Shown here: in pieces, positions 34,051-42,163 of the stretch | How the letters are laid out: every line of letters starts with the position of its first letter | Numbering within the stretch: the stretch's first letter is position 1 | Origin: Actinomycetes bacterium | Lineage (GTDB): Bacteria; Actinomycetota; CADDZG01; JAHWKV01 | NCBI GenBank assembly: GCA_029263075.1 | Contig: JAJCYE010000136.1 | Coordinates: 1 to 48,136, forward strand | Reading direction: 5' to 3' | Length of the DNA: 48,136 bases | Translations under genes and position numbers: made by a program | The notes under the pieces: model-generated | The model's input: only the letters and a program-made list of their open reading frames with translations | Database searches by the model: none | What the model was told of the DNA's origin: nothing

Positions 34051-35751
34051 TTAGACCTCGGTCACTACCGGCAGGATGATCGGGCGGCGCCCGGTGCGCT
34101 TCCACACGAAGCTGCCCAGCGACTTGCGGACCTTTCGGCGTACCGCGGTGTAGTCGGATATCTCGTCGTCCGCCAGGCTGTGCAGGGCATCCCGCACCAC
34201 CCCACAGGCTTCCTCCAGGAACTCCGACGACTCGTCGCCGAACACAAAACCCCGGGAGATGACCTCCGGACCGGCCAGGATGTCTCCGTTGTAGGAGTCG
34301 ATGGTGACCACGCAGACCACCACGCCCTCGTCGGCCAGTACCCGGCGGTCGCGCAGGACTTCGTCGCCAACATCGCCGATGCCCAGGCCGTCGACAAAAA
34401 CGAACCCGGCCTCCACGTGCTGGCTCGACTTCTTGACGTTGCCGTCCGTCAACTCCAGCACGTTGCCGTCTTCCATGACGATCACGTGTTCCGGCTTGAT
34501 CCCCACCTGGTGGGCCAGTTCGGCGTGCAGCGCCAGGTGGTGGTACTCACCGTGCACCGGCACGAACCAGTTCGGTCCGACCAACTCCAGCATGTGCTTG
34601 AGGTCTTCGGCCGAGGCGTGCCCGGATACGTGGACCTTGTTGAGCGGCGGGGCGATGACCTTGGCTCCGATACGGAACAACCCGTCGATGACCCGGCGTA
34701 CCGCGGACTCGTTGCCCGGGATGGGGGTAGCCGACAGGACCACCGTGTCGCCTTTGTGCAACTGGATCCACTTGTGCTCGCGGGCACTCATCAGCGAGAG
34801 GGCCGACAGCGGTTCGCCCTGGGAACCGGTGGAGACAATGACCACCTTCTCTTCGGGGTACTGGCCAACCTGGTCGATGGGAATGACCATCCAGTCCGGC
34901 ACCTTCACGTAGCCGAGTTCTTGCGCCACCCGCATGTTGTTGAGCATGCTGCGCCCCAAGAAGGCCACCACCCGGCCTTCGGCCTCGGCGGCGGTTAACA
35001 CCTGCTGCACCCGGTGGATATTGGAGGCGAAGCACGCCACGATGACCCGACCGTGGGCATTGCGGATCACGTCGTGAAGCGGTTCTCCGACGGTTCGCTC
35101 CGACGGCGTGTGCCCGGGGTGGTCGGCGTTGGTGGAGTCGCCCAGGAACAGGTCGATGCCGTGGGCCGCCACCTCGCCGATGCCCTCCAGGTCGGTGGGC
35201 CGGTCGCCGATGGGGTAGGGGTCGAGCTTGTAGTCGCTGGTGTAAAAGATCGTCCCGGCGGGGGTGGTGATGTGGGTGCCCAGGCAGTCCGGGATCGAGT
35301 GGACCATGTTGAAGAATTTCAAGTCGAAGGGGCCGAGCGAAAGCGAGCCCGGGGCGGCGACCTCAATCAGCTTCGCTTTGTCCAGCACCCGGTGTTCGTC
35401 CAGTTTGGCCCTCAGGATCCCCAGCGTCAGCTTTGCGCCGTAGATGGCGGGGACGTTCATCTCTTTGAGCAGATAGGCCAGCCCACCGATGTGGTCCTCG
35501 TGGGCGTGGGTCAATAGAACCCCGACCACCTGATCCCGGCGTTCCTTCAGGTAGGTAAAGTCGGGAAGGACCAGGTCCACGCCCAACATCTCTTCGGTCG
35601 GGAACATCAATCCCACATCGATCACCAGGATCTTGCCCCCGTGCTCGAAAAGGGTCATGTTGCGGCCGATCTCCCCCAGGCCGCCCAGGAAGATGATTTT
35701 GGTGGTGTTTTCGCCGCTGTTGCCAGGGCTACTGCGTTTTTTCGGCGACAA
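34051..35751 (-). CDS. rnj: Ribonuclease J
   Basis: A 566-residue metallo-beta-lactamase/beta-CASP RNase with 5'-3' exonuclease and endonuclease activity in mRNA decay and rRNA maturation. The zinc motif THAHEDHIGG provides His82, His84, Asp86 and His87; GDSTNAD, the beta-CASP block (VACFASNIHRVQQV), STGSQGEP, HVSGHAS and PVHGEYHHL follow in family order. The C-terminal domain ends normally near RRPIILPVV. I chose TTG at 35751: TAAGGAG, made from the dapA stop, lies six bases upstream, and earlier in-frame codons would run back into dapA. Together with rny and pnp in this window it gives the main RNA-decay set of an RNase-E-free Gram-positive. Confidence 0.95.
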   Translation of the reverse strand: MSPKKRSSPGNSGENTTKIIFLGGLGEIGRNMTLFEHGGKILVIDVGLMFPTEEMLGVDLVLPDFTYLKERRDQVVGVLLTHAHEDHIGGLAYLLKEMNVPAIYGAKLTLGILRAKLDEHRVLDKAKLIEVAAPGSLSLGPFDLKFFNMVHSIPDCLGTHITTPAGTIFYTSDYKLDPYPIGDRPTDLEGIGEVAAHGIDLFLGDSTNADHPGHTPSERTVGEPLHDVIRNAHGRVIVACFASNIHRVQQVLTAAEAEGRVVAFLGRSMLNNMRVAQELGYVKVPDWMVIPIDQVGQYPEEKVVIVSTGSQGEPLSALSLMSAREHKWIQLHKGDTVVLSATPIPGNESAVRRVIDGLFRIGAKVIAPPLNKVHVSGHASAEDLKHMLELVGPNWFVPVHGEYHHLALHAELAHQVGIKPEHVIVMEDGNVLELTDGNVKKSSQHVEAGFVFVDGLGIGDVGDEVLRDRRVLADEGVVVCVVTIDSYNGDILAGPEVISRGFVFGDESSEFLEEACGVVRDALHSLADDEISDYTAVRRKVRKSLGSFVWKRTGRRPIILPVVTEV

Positions 35752-35761
35752 GCCGTACTCC

Positions 35762-36649
35762 TTACTTAAGGACGCCTGCTGAGGTGAGCACGTCCTTGAG
35801 TTGGGCACGCTGCGCATCGTTGGCAGGAATCAGCGGCAGGCGTGGTCCGCCCACCTTATGGCCCAGAAGTTCCATACAGGACTTCACGGGTATCGGGTTC
35901 GTGGTAATGCCCATTGCGTCGAACACGGGCATCAGATCTAAATGGATTTTGCGGGCGCCCTCGGGGTCGCCGCCGGTGAACAGGCGGATCATCTCAGCCA
36001 TCTGAGGACCCACCACGTGCGACGCTACTGCGATGACCCCCACCGCCCCTACGCTCAGCCAGGGAAGGGTGTCACCGTCGTTGCCGCAGTACACCTGGAA
36101 GTCCTCGGGAGTGTCCGCCACCAGGCGGGCCGCCCCCTGGGCGTTGCCGACTGCGTCTTTGACCGCTACGACGTTGCCGATCTGCGCCAATTCGATGATC
36201 GTTGAGTGCTCGATCTTGGTGACGCTCCGGCCGGGTATGTCGTAGAGGATAACCGGCAGGGATGTGCATTCGGCGACCGCCCGGAAGTGCGCCAACAGCC
36301 CCTGCTGAGGAGGGCGGTTGTAATAGGGCGTGACCACCAGGGCGGCATCCAGCCCGTCCTTCTCGGCGGCCTGGGTCAGATGAATTGCGTGCGCGGTGTC
36401 GTTGCTACCTGTGCCGCCGATGATTGTGGTCCGGTCCCCCACCGCATCTTTGACCGCCCGCCAAAGGTCTCGCTGTTCGCCGTCGGTCAGCGTGGAGGCC
36501 TCACCGGTGGAGCCGGCGACCACCAGTCCGTCGGACCCGTTGTCCAAAAGCCAGGACGCGAGCTTTTGAGCTTCGTCGAAATCGACGTTGCCATCCGAAT
36601 CGAAGGGCGTCACCATGGCGGTGATGAGGTTCCCAAAACGCCCGCCCAT
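35762..36649 (-). CDS. dapA: 4-hydroxy-tetrahydrodipicolinate synthase
   Basis: A 295-residue TIM-barrel aldolase condensing pyruvate with aspartate semialdehyde, the first committed step of lysine/DAP synthesis. Residues: AGSTGE (Thr48 region), VVTPYYNRPPQ, YDIPGR (Tyr136) and Schiff-base Lys164 in VAVKDAVGN, then YCGNDGDTLPWLSVGAVGVIAV in segments. Length is typical. ATG at 36649 is preceded by AAGGAG. The stop is followed after 10 bp by the RNase J start, so they are co-transcribed. dapB, the next step, is 7 kb away, and the aminotransferase and epimerase are at 14-16 kb. Confidence 0.96.
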   Translation of the reverse strand: MGGRFGNLITAMVTPFDSDGNVDFDEAQKLASWLLDNGSDGLVVAGSTGEASTLTDGEQRDLWRAVKDAVGDRTTIIGGTGSNDTAHAIHLTQAAEKDGLDAALVVTPYYNRPPQQGLLAHFRAVAECTSLPVILYDIPGRSVTKIEHSTIIELAQIGNVVAVKDAVGNAQGAARLVADTPEDFQVYCGNDGDTLPWLSVGAVGVIAVASHVVGPQMAEMIRLFTGGDPEGARKIHLDLMPVFDAMGITTNPIPVKSCMELLGHKVGGPRLPLIPANDAQRAQLKDVLTSAGVLK

Positions 36650-36892
36650 TACTTCTCCTTATCCAAGGGGACTTCCCAATCCGTCGGGGATTACATCGGA
36701 TGGGGCCGACCGCCAATTCCTGCGATCGCCCGGCCTTAGCTCGACGCCTTACGGCGGGGGCGTTCAGATGTTGCTAGAAAGAGTTGTCGGGGCCATCTTA
36801 ACAACCCATGCGGGGGCCGGTCCCCGAACACCCCCGAGATTGGCACGCCGCCGGCGCTCTATTGATGGAATCCGAACTCACGGCTGTGCCGT

Positions 36893-37672
36893 ATGAGCTT
36901 TGTCCTGCCCTGGGGGACCCAGTCCGTGAGCGTCATCCCCCACTCCGAAGAGCCGGATCTGACCGACCGGTTCGATCAGCTTTTCCCCAGCGTCTGGCCG
37001 GAGTTCAACCAGCACTCCGACGTCTTCCACCAGTGGGAGCGGCTGTACGAGTTTTTCCCAAGCTTGCAGTTCGTCCTGGTGAACGAACGCACCAACGACC
37101 TGCTGGCCCGGGGCAACACCATCCCGTTCGTCTGGGACGGCGACCCGGACCACCTGCCGGAAGGGGTCGACGCCTTGGCCCAACAGGCGCTGACCGAACA
37201 GCGACAGGGCCTTGCGCCCAATACCCTGTCGGCGATATCGGCGGAGGTGCCACTGGCGAACCGGTCGAAAGGTCTGGGCAGGCTGCTACTGAAGGCCATG
37301 TCGGTCCTGGCGGCTGAGGCGGAATTCTCCCGGCTTGTGGCGCCGCTGCGGCCGAACCGCAAGTACATGTACCCATTGACACCGATTGAGCAGTACGTGC
37401 AGTGGAAAAACGCCGACGGCCTACCATTCGACCCGTGGATGCGCATCCACGTGCTGCTCGGCGCCACGGTCTCGGTTGCCTGCCCCCGCTCGATGAAGGT
37501 CTCGGGGACGGTAGCGCAATGGGAGTCCTGGACCGGTATGGCTTTCCCGGCGACCGGGACCTACGTCTTCCCGAATGGCTTGGCAACTCTGGAGATCGAC
37601 CGGTCTGCCGACCGGGGCGTTTATTGGGAGCCGAACGTCTGGATGCTGCACCCGGATCCCCGCCCGGAGTAG
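36893..37672 (+). CDS. Putative GNAT-fold N-acyltransferase-like protein
   Basis: A 259-residue soluble protein. The segment LANRSKGLGRLLLKAM (about 121-136) resembles the acetyl-CoA pyrophosphate-binding loop and helix of GNAT enzymes, although the usual Q/RxxGxG/A is degenerate. A distinctive block follows: RPNRKYMYPLTPIEQYVQW and LPFDPWMRIHVLLGA, a pattern I associate with an uncharacterised actinobacterial GNAT group. The first 60 residues (RFDQLFPSVWPEF, YEFFPSLQFVLV) fit a substrate-binding N-lobe. The ATG at 36893 has no strong ribosome site. It converges on the DUF2182 gene with a 4-bp gap. Substrate unknown; a link to the neighbouring tyrosinase is not evident. Confidence 0.6.
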   Translation: MSFVLPWGTQSVSVIPHSEEPDLTDRFDQLFPSVWPEFNQHSDVFHQWERLYEFFPSLQFVLVNERTNDLLARGNTIPFVWDGDPDHLPEGVDALAQQALTEQRQGLAPNTLSAISAEVPLANRSKGLGRLLLKAMSVLAAEAEFSRLVAPLRPNRKYMYPLTPIEQYVQWKNADGLPFDPWMRIHVLLGATVSVACPRSMKVSGTVAQWESWTGMAFPATGTYVFPNGLATLEIDRSADRGVYWEPNVWMLHPDPRPE

Positions 37673-37676
37673 CGAT

Positions 37677-38396
37677 TCAGCCCAGGACCAATACCATGGT
37701 CCCGGCCACGGTGAGCAGGACTGCGGCCGCCGGCGCCAAGCGGTATCCCTTGCGGACAACCTCCTCGGCGACCGCGATACCGGTCATCACCAACATAAGG
37801 GTCACGCTCAAGTGGCCCAGCAAGGCCATGGGCAGCATCAATGCCCAGCAGGCGCCGAAGCAGGCCCGCCCGTAGTTGAGGCCCAGCTTGACGCACGCAA
37901 TATCGGCCTTACGGCCGTGGGCGGGCAGTGGGATGGTGCGATGGCACTTTTTGAGCGCCCGCTTCTTGGCCGAGGTCAACTCCCAGGCGGCCGCCAGGAG
38001 CAACGACACCCCCAGCACCATTTGACGGTATTCGGATAATCCGGCCGGACCGGACAAGGTCACCAACACCAGTCCAACAGCCACCCAGGGCAGTAGCGAG
38101 GCCCCGACGAACAAGAATGCGCCCCTCTGGCGGCGCTGGCGCTTGCTGTTCAGAGCCACGTGCCGGGCCATCGGGAGGGCGGGCGGGATCATCATTGCCC
38201 CCACCATCGTCAGCCAGGTTGCCTGGGCTTGCAGCCACGAGCCGTGACGGTGGCCCGCCACCTGCACCAGGACCAGCCCCCAGGCCAGAAGCGCCACCCC
38301 GGCTAGCGTCCGTTCGGGGTGGCGGAACCAAGTCCGGCGCGCCGGACCCACCCAGCCGAGACGGCTGGGTGGGTCGGCAGTTGCCCGGGCTATCAC
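37677..38396 (-). CDS. DUF2182 predicted metal-binding integral membrane protein
   Basis: A 239-residue membrane protein with about six hydrophobic segments. The family block is visible: a cytoplasmic loop with KKRALKKCHR and, further on, LNYGRACFGACWALMLPMALLG in two overlapping parts, then TGIAVAEEVVRKG. DUF2182 (COG5486) proteins are annotated as predicted metal-binding and have been linked with copper handling; the conserved cysteines (KKC, RACFGAC) are the likely ligands. The GTG start at 38396 overlaps the tyrosinase stop (GTGA) with no ribosome site of its own, so translation depends on tyrosinase. A role in delivering copper to the tyrosinase, as MelC1 does in Streptomyces by a different fold, is my inference. 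A 12-bp hairpin lies in codons 8-17. Confidence 0.78.
   Translation of the reverse strand: MIARATADPPSRLGWVGPARRTWFRHPERTLAGVALLAWGLVLVQVAGHRHGSWLQAQATWLTMVGAMMIPPALPMARHVALNSKRQRRQRGAFLFVGASLLPWVAVGLVLVTLSGPAGLSEYRQMVLGVSLLLAAAWELTSAKKRALKKCHRTIPLPAHGRKADIACVKLGLNYGRACFGACWALMLPMALLGHLSVTLMLVMTGIAVAEEVVRKGYRLAPAAAVLLTVAGTMVLVLG
38346..38374 (-). other. Perfect 12-bp hairpin just inside the DUF2182 gene
   Basis: ACCCACCCAGCC and GGCTGGGTGGGT separated by 5 nt, starting 22 nt after the GTG. Such a stem in an early coding region could slow or attenuate expression of the downstream partner. Coding constraint alone (GWVGPARR region) does not require perfect pairing. Confidence 0.6.
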
Positions 38397-39964
38397 TGAT
38401 AAAAGACGCTGACCCGGCCGATGGTGACCGGCGCATCGGCCTGGGGCTCGGCGTCGGTGAACGCGGCCGAGGCGCCTTCAGGCATCTCAACCCGCACCGG
38501 CTTGAACGTCACCTTGACGTCGGCTTCGTCCCACAGCCCGGCACCCTTCAGCGCTTTGTACAACTCGGTGATGTCGAACACGTACTTGATGCCCTCGGGG
38601 TGCTCACTTTCGGGGTCCGAGGCCTCGGCCGCACCGAACAGCGACACCAGTCCGACCTGGTAATGGTCGTCGGTCGTCTCGTCGTCGTCGGGAAGGTTGA
38701 TGAACACCTCGTACGGAGTCGGCGGTTGTCCCTCTGCTCGGATCTCCTCGACGTTGAGGTAGACGCGCTCGGGATCCGCGGTCTCGGCAGCATCGGCCGT
38801 GAACGCCGCGGCGCCCGAGGTCGAAAAGCTGGTTGCCACCGTGTCCCCGGCCAGCACCACGGGGTCCTCCGATGCCCCCGCAAGCTCGGCCGGGCGATCC
38901 GGCTGTTCCTGTTCGGCGGGCGCCGTGAAGCCTGCCGGCAGGGGGATCGGACGCGGGATCGGGAACGGGAGCCTCTGGATGCGCTGTAGCAGGTCGGGGC
39001 GGATGAAGGGCAGGTTGAACTGATCGTAGACGTAGTTCAACTGGGTCCTCGTGTTGACCACCCCGCCCGAGACCTGGGTGACGTCCGCGCCCGATGCGCT
39101 GCGGAAGTGGAAGGACTGGTTGGTGGTCCAGTTGGCCGTACTCGGGTTGCTGCGAGCCGGGTTGGTCTGGCGGTCCCAGACCTCCCACAGCCGGTCGATG
39201 TTGCAGTGGTGAAGCCAGAAGATCGGGTCCAGGCCCGCCGTGTTGAAGCCGCCCATCAAGCCGCCGACGGTGACGTGGACTGCGCCGTGGGGAACGTTCT
39301 CCAACTCCCCGATGGGGCCACCCCCGTGGTTAAAGCCGGTTATGGGGCCGCCGAACCCGCCGCTGGTCGCCGGTCCGCCGGCGCCCCCGGTGAAGTTGTG
39401 CTTGGCCAGGGCGGCTACGGCCGAGGTGACCGAAGCCGGCATCCCCCCGCCCGCCGCCATGGAGGGGTTCCTACCCGCTACAAACAGGGGGTTGGGATCG
39501 CCGGACGGCGTGGTGGTGTCACGGAAGGCCTTGGGGAGTTGGTTGGTGGGCGTTCCCCGGTCGTAGTTCCAGTACGGCAGGGCCCAATTGGCCTTGGTCG
39601 AGGCGTCCACATTCGGGCTGGTCTGGATTGCGGCCCGGCAGATCTGCTCGAACCAGTACAAGTACATACGGTGCCAGGGCAGGAAGAACCAGCTTGAGTG
39701 CTGGCAGGTGTTGCGCCAAGTGTCGGCTACGGCGTTGCCGTGAATTGCTGCCTGGTAGGCCCAGCTTGTGGGGTCGCTGGCCGGGCGGGTCTTCATGATC
39801 CGCACCGCCTCGGCGTAGGCCGCGATGGTCGCGTGCCACTGTTGCGCAGTTGCGAGTTTCCAGACATCCCTCCTGACCCGCGTCACCTGCGTGATGGTCA
39901 GGTCCTGGACGTTTTCCAGGACAACGTTCGGAACTTTTGCCACTAGCTTCTCGCCGCTGTTCAT
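38393..39964 (-). CDS. Tyrosinase / polyphenol oxidase with plant-PPO-like C-terminal domain
   Basis: A 523-residue type-3 copper oxidase. CuA ligands: His75 (AAIHG), His89 (CQHSSW) and His98 (LPWHRMY). CuB ligands: His226 and His230 (VPHGAVH) and His253 (DPIFWLHHCNIDRLW). This pair of sites binds dioxygen and oxidises phenols to quinones. After a Pro-rich hinge (about 330-365), residues about 385-523 form a beta-rich domain (VYLNVEEI, YEVFINLP, GLVSLFG, FDITEL, VKVTFKPV) resembling the C-terminal KFDV-type domain of plant polyphenol oxidases, which shields the active site of the latent enzyme. No signal sequence is seen, so it is probably cytoplasmic or exported with a partner. ATG at 39964 has GGGAGG upstream. 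Coupled to the DUF2182 gene. Confidence 0.92.
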   Translation of the reverse strand: MNSGEKLVAKVPNVVLENVQDLTITQVTRVRRDVWKLATAQQWHATIAAYAEAVRIMKTRPASDPTSWAYQAAIHGNAVADTWRNTCQHSSWFFLPWHRMYLYWFEQICRAAIQTSPNVDASTKANWALPYWNYDRGTPTNQLPKAFRDTTTPSGDPNPLFVAGRNPSMAAGGGMPASVTSAVAALAKHNFTGGAGGPATSGGFGGPITGFNHGGGPIGELENVPHGAVHVTVGGLMGGFNTAGLDPIFWLHHCNIDRLWEVWDRQTNPARSNPSTANWTTNQSFHFRSASGADVTQVSGGVVNTRTQLNYVYDQFNLPFIRPDLLQRIQRLPFPIPRPIPLPAGFTAPAEQEQPDRPAELAGASEDPVVLAGDTVATSFSTSGAAAFTADAAETADPERVYLNVEEIRAEGQPPTPYEVFINLPDDDETTDDHYQVGLVSLFGAAEASDPESEHPEGIKYVFDITELYKALKGAGLWDEADVKVTFKPVRVEMPEGASAAFTDAEPQADAPVTIGRVSVFYQ

Positions 39965-40118
39965 CAAATTCCTCCCACTCGCTCAGCTGACGGCTTCCAA
40001 CCGCTGACCGCCTCCCACGATGAACCATCCGGAAGCGGGATTCCAGGGGGACATTGACCCAAGTTGCCGGGCAAAAGGCCCTAGTCGGTCCTAGGTACTG
40101 GCAGACTTCAGCTAATTA

Positions 40119-40141
40119 CGATACGATCCGGTTTCGTATCG
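40119..40141. promoter_or_regulatory. Palindromic operator before the second efflux gene
   Basis: CGATACGA (40119-40126), 7 bp, TCGTATCG (40134-40141), ending 20 bp before the GTG start. A TACGAT -10-like hexamer overlaps the left arm. Size and place suit a TetR-family operator, and a tetR gene follows the pump. It also lies in the divergent region of the tyrosinase gene. Confidence 0.6.
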
Positions 40142-40161
40142 AATTTCGTCAGGGGGGATCG

Positions 40162-42147
40162 GTGGATTCAAGCAAAGCCTACGCAAGACGCTGGTGGACG
40201 TTGGTGGTTCTCAGCCTGAGCCTGGTAGTCATCGGGCTCGACAACACCATATTGAATGTTGCGCTGCCTACCTTGGTGCGCGACCTGTCTGCCACCCAAA
40301 GCGACCTGCAGTGGATGATCGACTCCTACATCCTGATCTTCGCCGGCCTCCTTTTGTCTATGGGCAGCTTCGGCGACCGCTTCGGCCGCAAGCGGGCCCT
40401 GATGATCGGCCTTGTAATCTTCGGGATCTCGTCCGCCGGCTCCTCGTACGCCACCTCGGCCGACCAGTTGATCGCCGGTCGGGCGGTTATGGGACTGGGC
40501 GCCGCCATGATCATGCCCTCCACCCTTTCGATCATCACCAACCTGTTCACCGGCAAAGAACTGGGCAAAGCCATCGGGATTTGGGCCGGTGTAGCCGGCA
40601 TCGGCATTGTGGCCGGGCCACCCCTGGGCGGCTGGCTGCTCGAACACTTCTGGTGGGGTTCGGTGTTCCTGGTGAACATCCCCATCACCGCGGTCGCCCT
40701 TGCCCTAGGCACTTTCCTGGTACCCGAATCGAAGGACCCGGACGCCACTCCGCTCGACCTGGTGGGCGCGGGGCTCTCAATAGCAGCCCTGGTTTCCCTG
40801 GTCTACGGAATCATCGAGGCCCCCAAACACGGCTGGACCGGCGACGAAACCCTCATCGCCCTAGGTATCGGTCTTGTGCTCCTGGTCGCCTTCATCATCT
40901 GGGAACTGCGCTGCGACCACCCGATGCTGCAGATGAGCTTCTTCCGCAACCGGCGATTTTCGATCGCCAACCTGTCGATCACCCTGACCTTCTTCGCCCT
41001 GTTCGGCAGCGTCTTCCTGCTCACCCAGCACCTGCAGTTCGTGCTCGGGTTCACCCCCCTGGAGGCGGGGATCCGGGTTATCCCGGTGGGTACGTTGATC
41101 ATCGGGGCGCCCCTCTCCGCCAAGCTGGCGGAGAAGTTTGGCGCCAAGGCGATCGTGGCGTTGGGACTTGGCATCGTCTCCGCCGCCTTCTTGTTGTTCT
41201 CCACGCTGGAGGTCACCGGCTACACCCGGATCGGCATCGGCCTGGCGATACTTGGTTTCGGCATGGGTCTGGTGATGGCCCCGGCGACCGAGTCGATCAT
41301 GGCGTCCGTACCGCTGGCCAAGGCCGGAGTGGGATCGGCCATGAACGACACCACCCGCGAGGTCGGCGGCGCTCTGGGCGTGGCAGTGCTGGGTAGCGTC
41401 TTTTCGTCCGCCTACTCCAGTGAGATCGGGTCGGCCCTCACCGGGTTACCCGCGGAGCTTGCAGTTCAGGCTAAGGACTCGGTCGGCGCGGCCACCATCA
41501 TCGCCTCCCAAATCGGCGGCGAAACCGGGCGGGCACTGGCGGAGGCGTCGAAAATTGCGTTCGTCGACAGCTTGAGCACCACCCTTTTGGTGGCTGCGGC
41601 AGTTTCGCTGTTCGGCGCCATCGTCACCGCGATATTCCTGCCGTCCCGGGGCGGGACTCTCACCGACGACAGCCCGGAAATGGAACACCCGTCTCCACTG
41701 CTCGACGCGGAGTTGGCGCTGGACTCATTGATCGGCGTGCCGGAACCCGCGCTCGCTGCCACTGCACCGGCCGCGCCTACAGCAATCCAGTTGGCACTCT
41801 CCCAGCTTCCGTTCCAGGCCGGTACCGGTACCGTCCGGGGAAACCTGGAGGGTTTCGGGGAAGTAGCGTTGGCCCACTACGGCAACGGTGGGGGTCACCC
41901 GGACGCCGCGCCACCGGACCTCAGGCCGCTGGCGGGCTACCTACTGCTGGAGCAGAGGTTCGAACGAGTCAGCCCGCAGATCGATCCCCACCACGCCGCC
42001 TACATGCTGGTGGGGGCCATCGCCACCAAGGCAATGGAAGCTCCTTCTCACCGGATTGCCCCGGCCAACGGAGCCGATTTCCTGGCAGAAACCGTCGGAA
42101 TTTTGGTTGACGGCATAGGCCCCCGGGAGTTAGTACCGATCCGATGA
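40162..42147 (+). CDS. DHA2-family MFS efflux transporter with TetR-like C-terminal extension
   Basis: A 661-residue protein. The first 494 residues are a 14-helix EmrB/QacA-type pump: VIGLDNTILNVALPTLVRDL after helix 1, motif A GSFGDRFGRKRALM, motif C-like GIVAGPPLGGWLLE. The following 167 residues are soluble. Their end, with LEQRFERVSPQIDPHHAAYMLVG split by a helix boundary, then FLAETVGILVDGIGP, closely resembles the last helices of TetR ligand-binding domains; this is my reading and needs a profile search. Start is GTG at 40162 behind AGGGGGG. The adjacent tetR gene begins 16 bp after the stop. A palindromic operator lies just upstream. Substrate unknown. Confidence 0.85.
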   Translation: MDSSKAYARRWWTLVVLSLSLVVIGLDNTILNVALPTLVRDLSATQSDLQWMIDSYILIFAGLLLSMGSFGDRFGRKRALMIGLVIFGISSAGSSYATSADQLIAGRAVMGLGAAMIMPSTLSIITNLFTGKELGKAIGIWAGVAGIGIVAGPPLGGWLLEHFWWGSVFLVNIPITAVALALGTFLVPESKDPDATPLDLVGAGLSIAALVSLVYGIIEAPKHGWTGDETLIALGIGLVLLVAFIIWELRCDHPMLQMSFFRNRRFSIANLSITLTFFALFGSVFLLTQHLQFVLGFTPLEAGIRVIPVGTLIIGAPLSAKLAEKFGAKAIVALGLGIVSAAFLLFSTLEVTGYTRIGIGLAILGFGMGLVMAPATESIMASVPLAKAGVGSAMNDTTREVGGALGVAVLGSVFSSAYSSEIGSALTGLPAELAVQAKDSVGAATIIASQIGGETGRALAEASKIAFVDSLSTTLLVAAAVSLFGAIVTAIFLPSRGGTLTDDSPEMEHPSPLLDAELALDSLIGVPEPALAATAPAAPTAIQLALSQLPFQAGTGTVRGNLEGFGEVALAHYGNGGGHPDAAPPDLRPLAGYLLLEQRFERVSPQIDPHHAAYMLVGAIATKAMEAPSHRIAPANGADFLAETVGILVDGIGPRELVPIR

Positions 42148-42163
42148 ACCGGACGGTAGCGGT

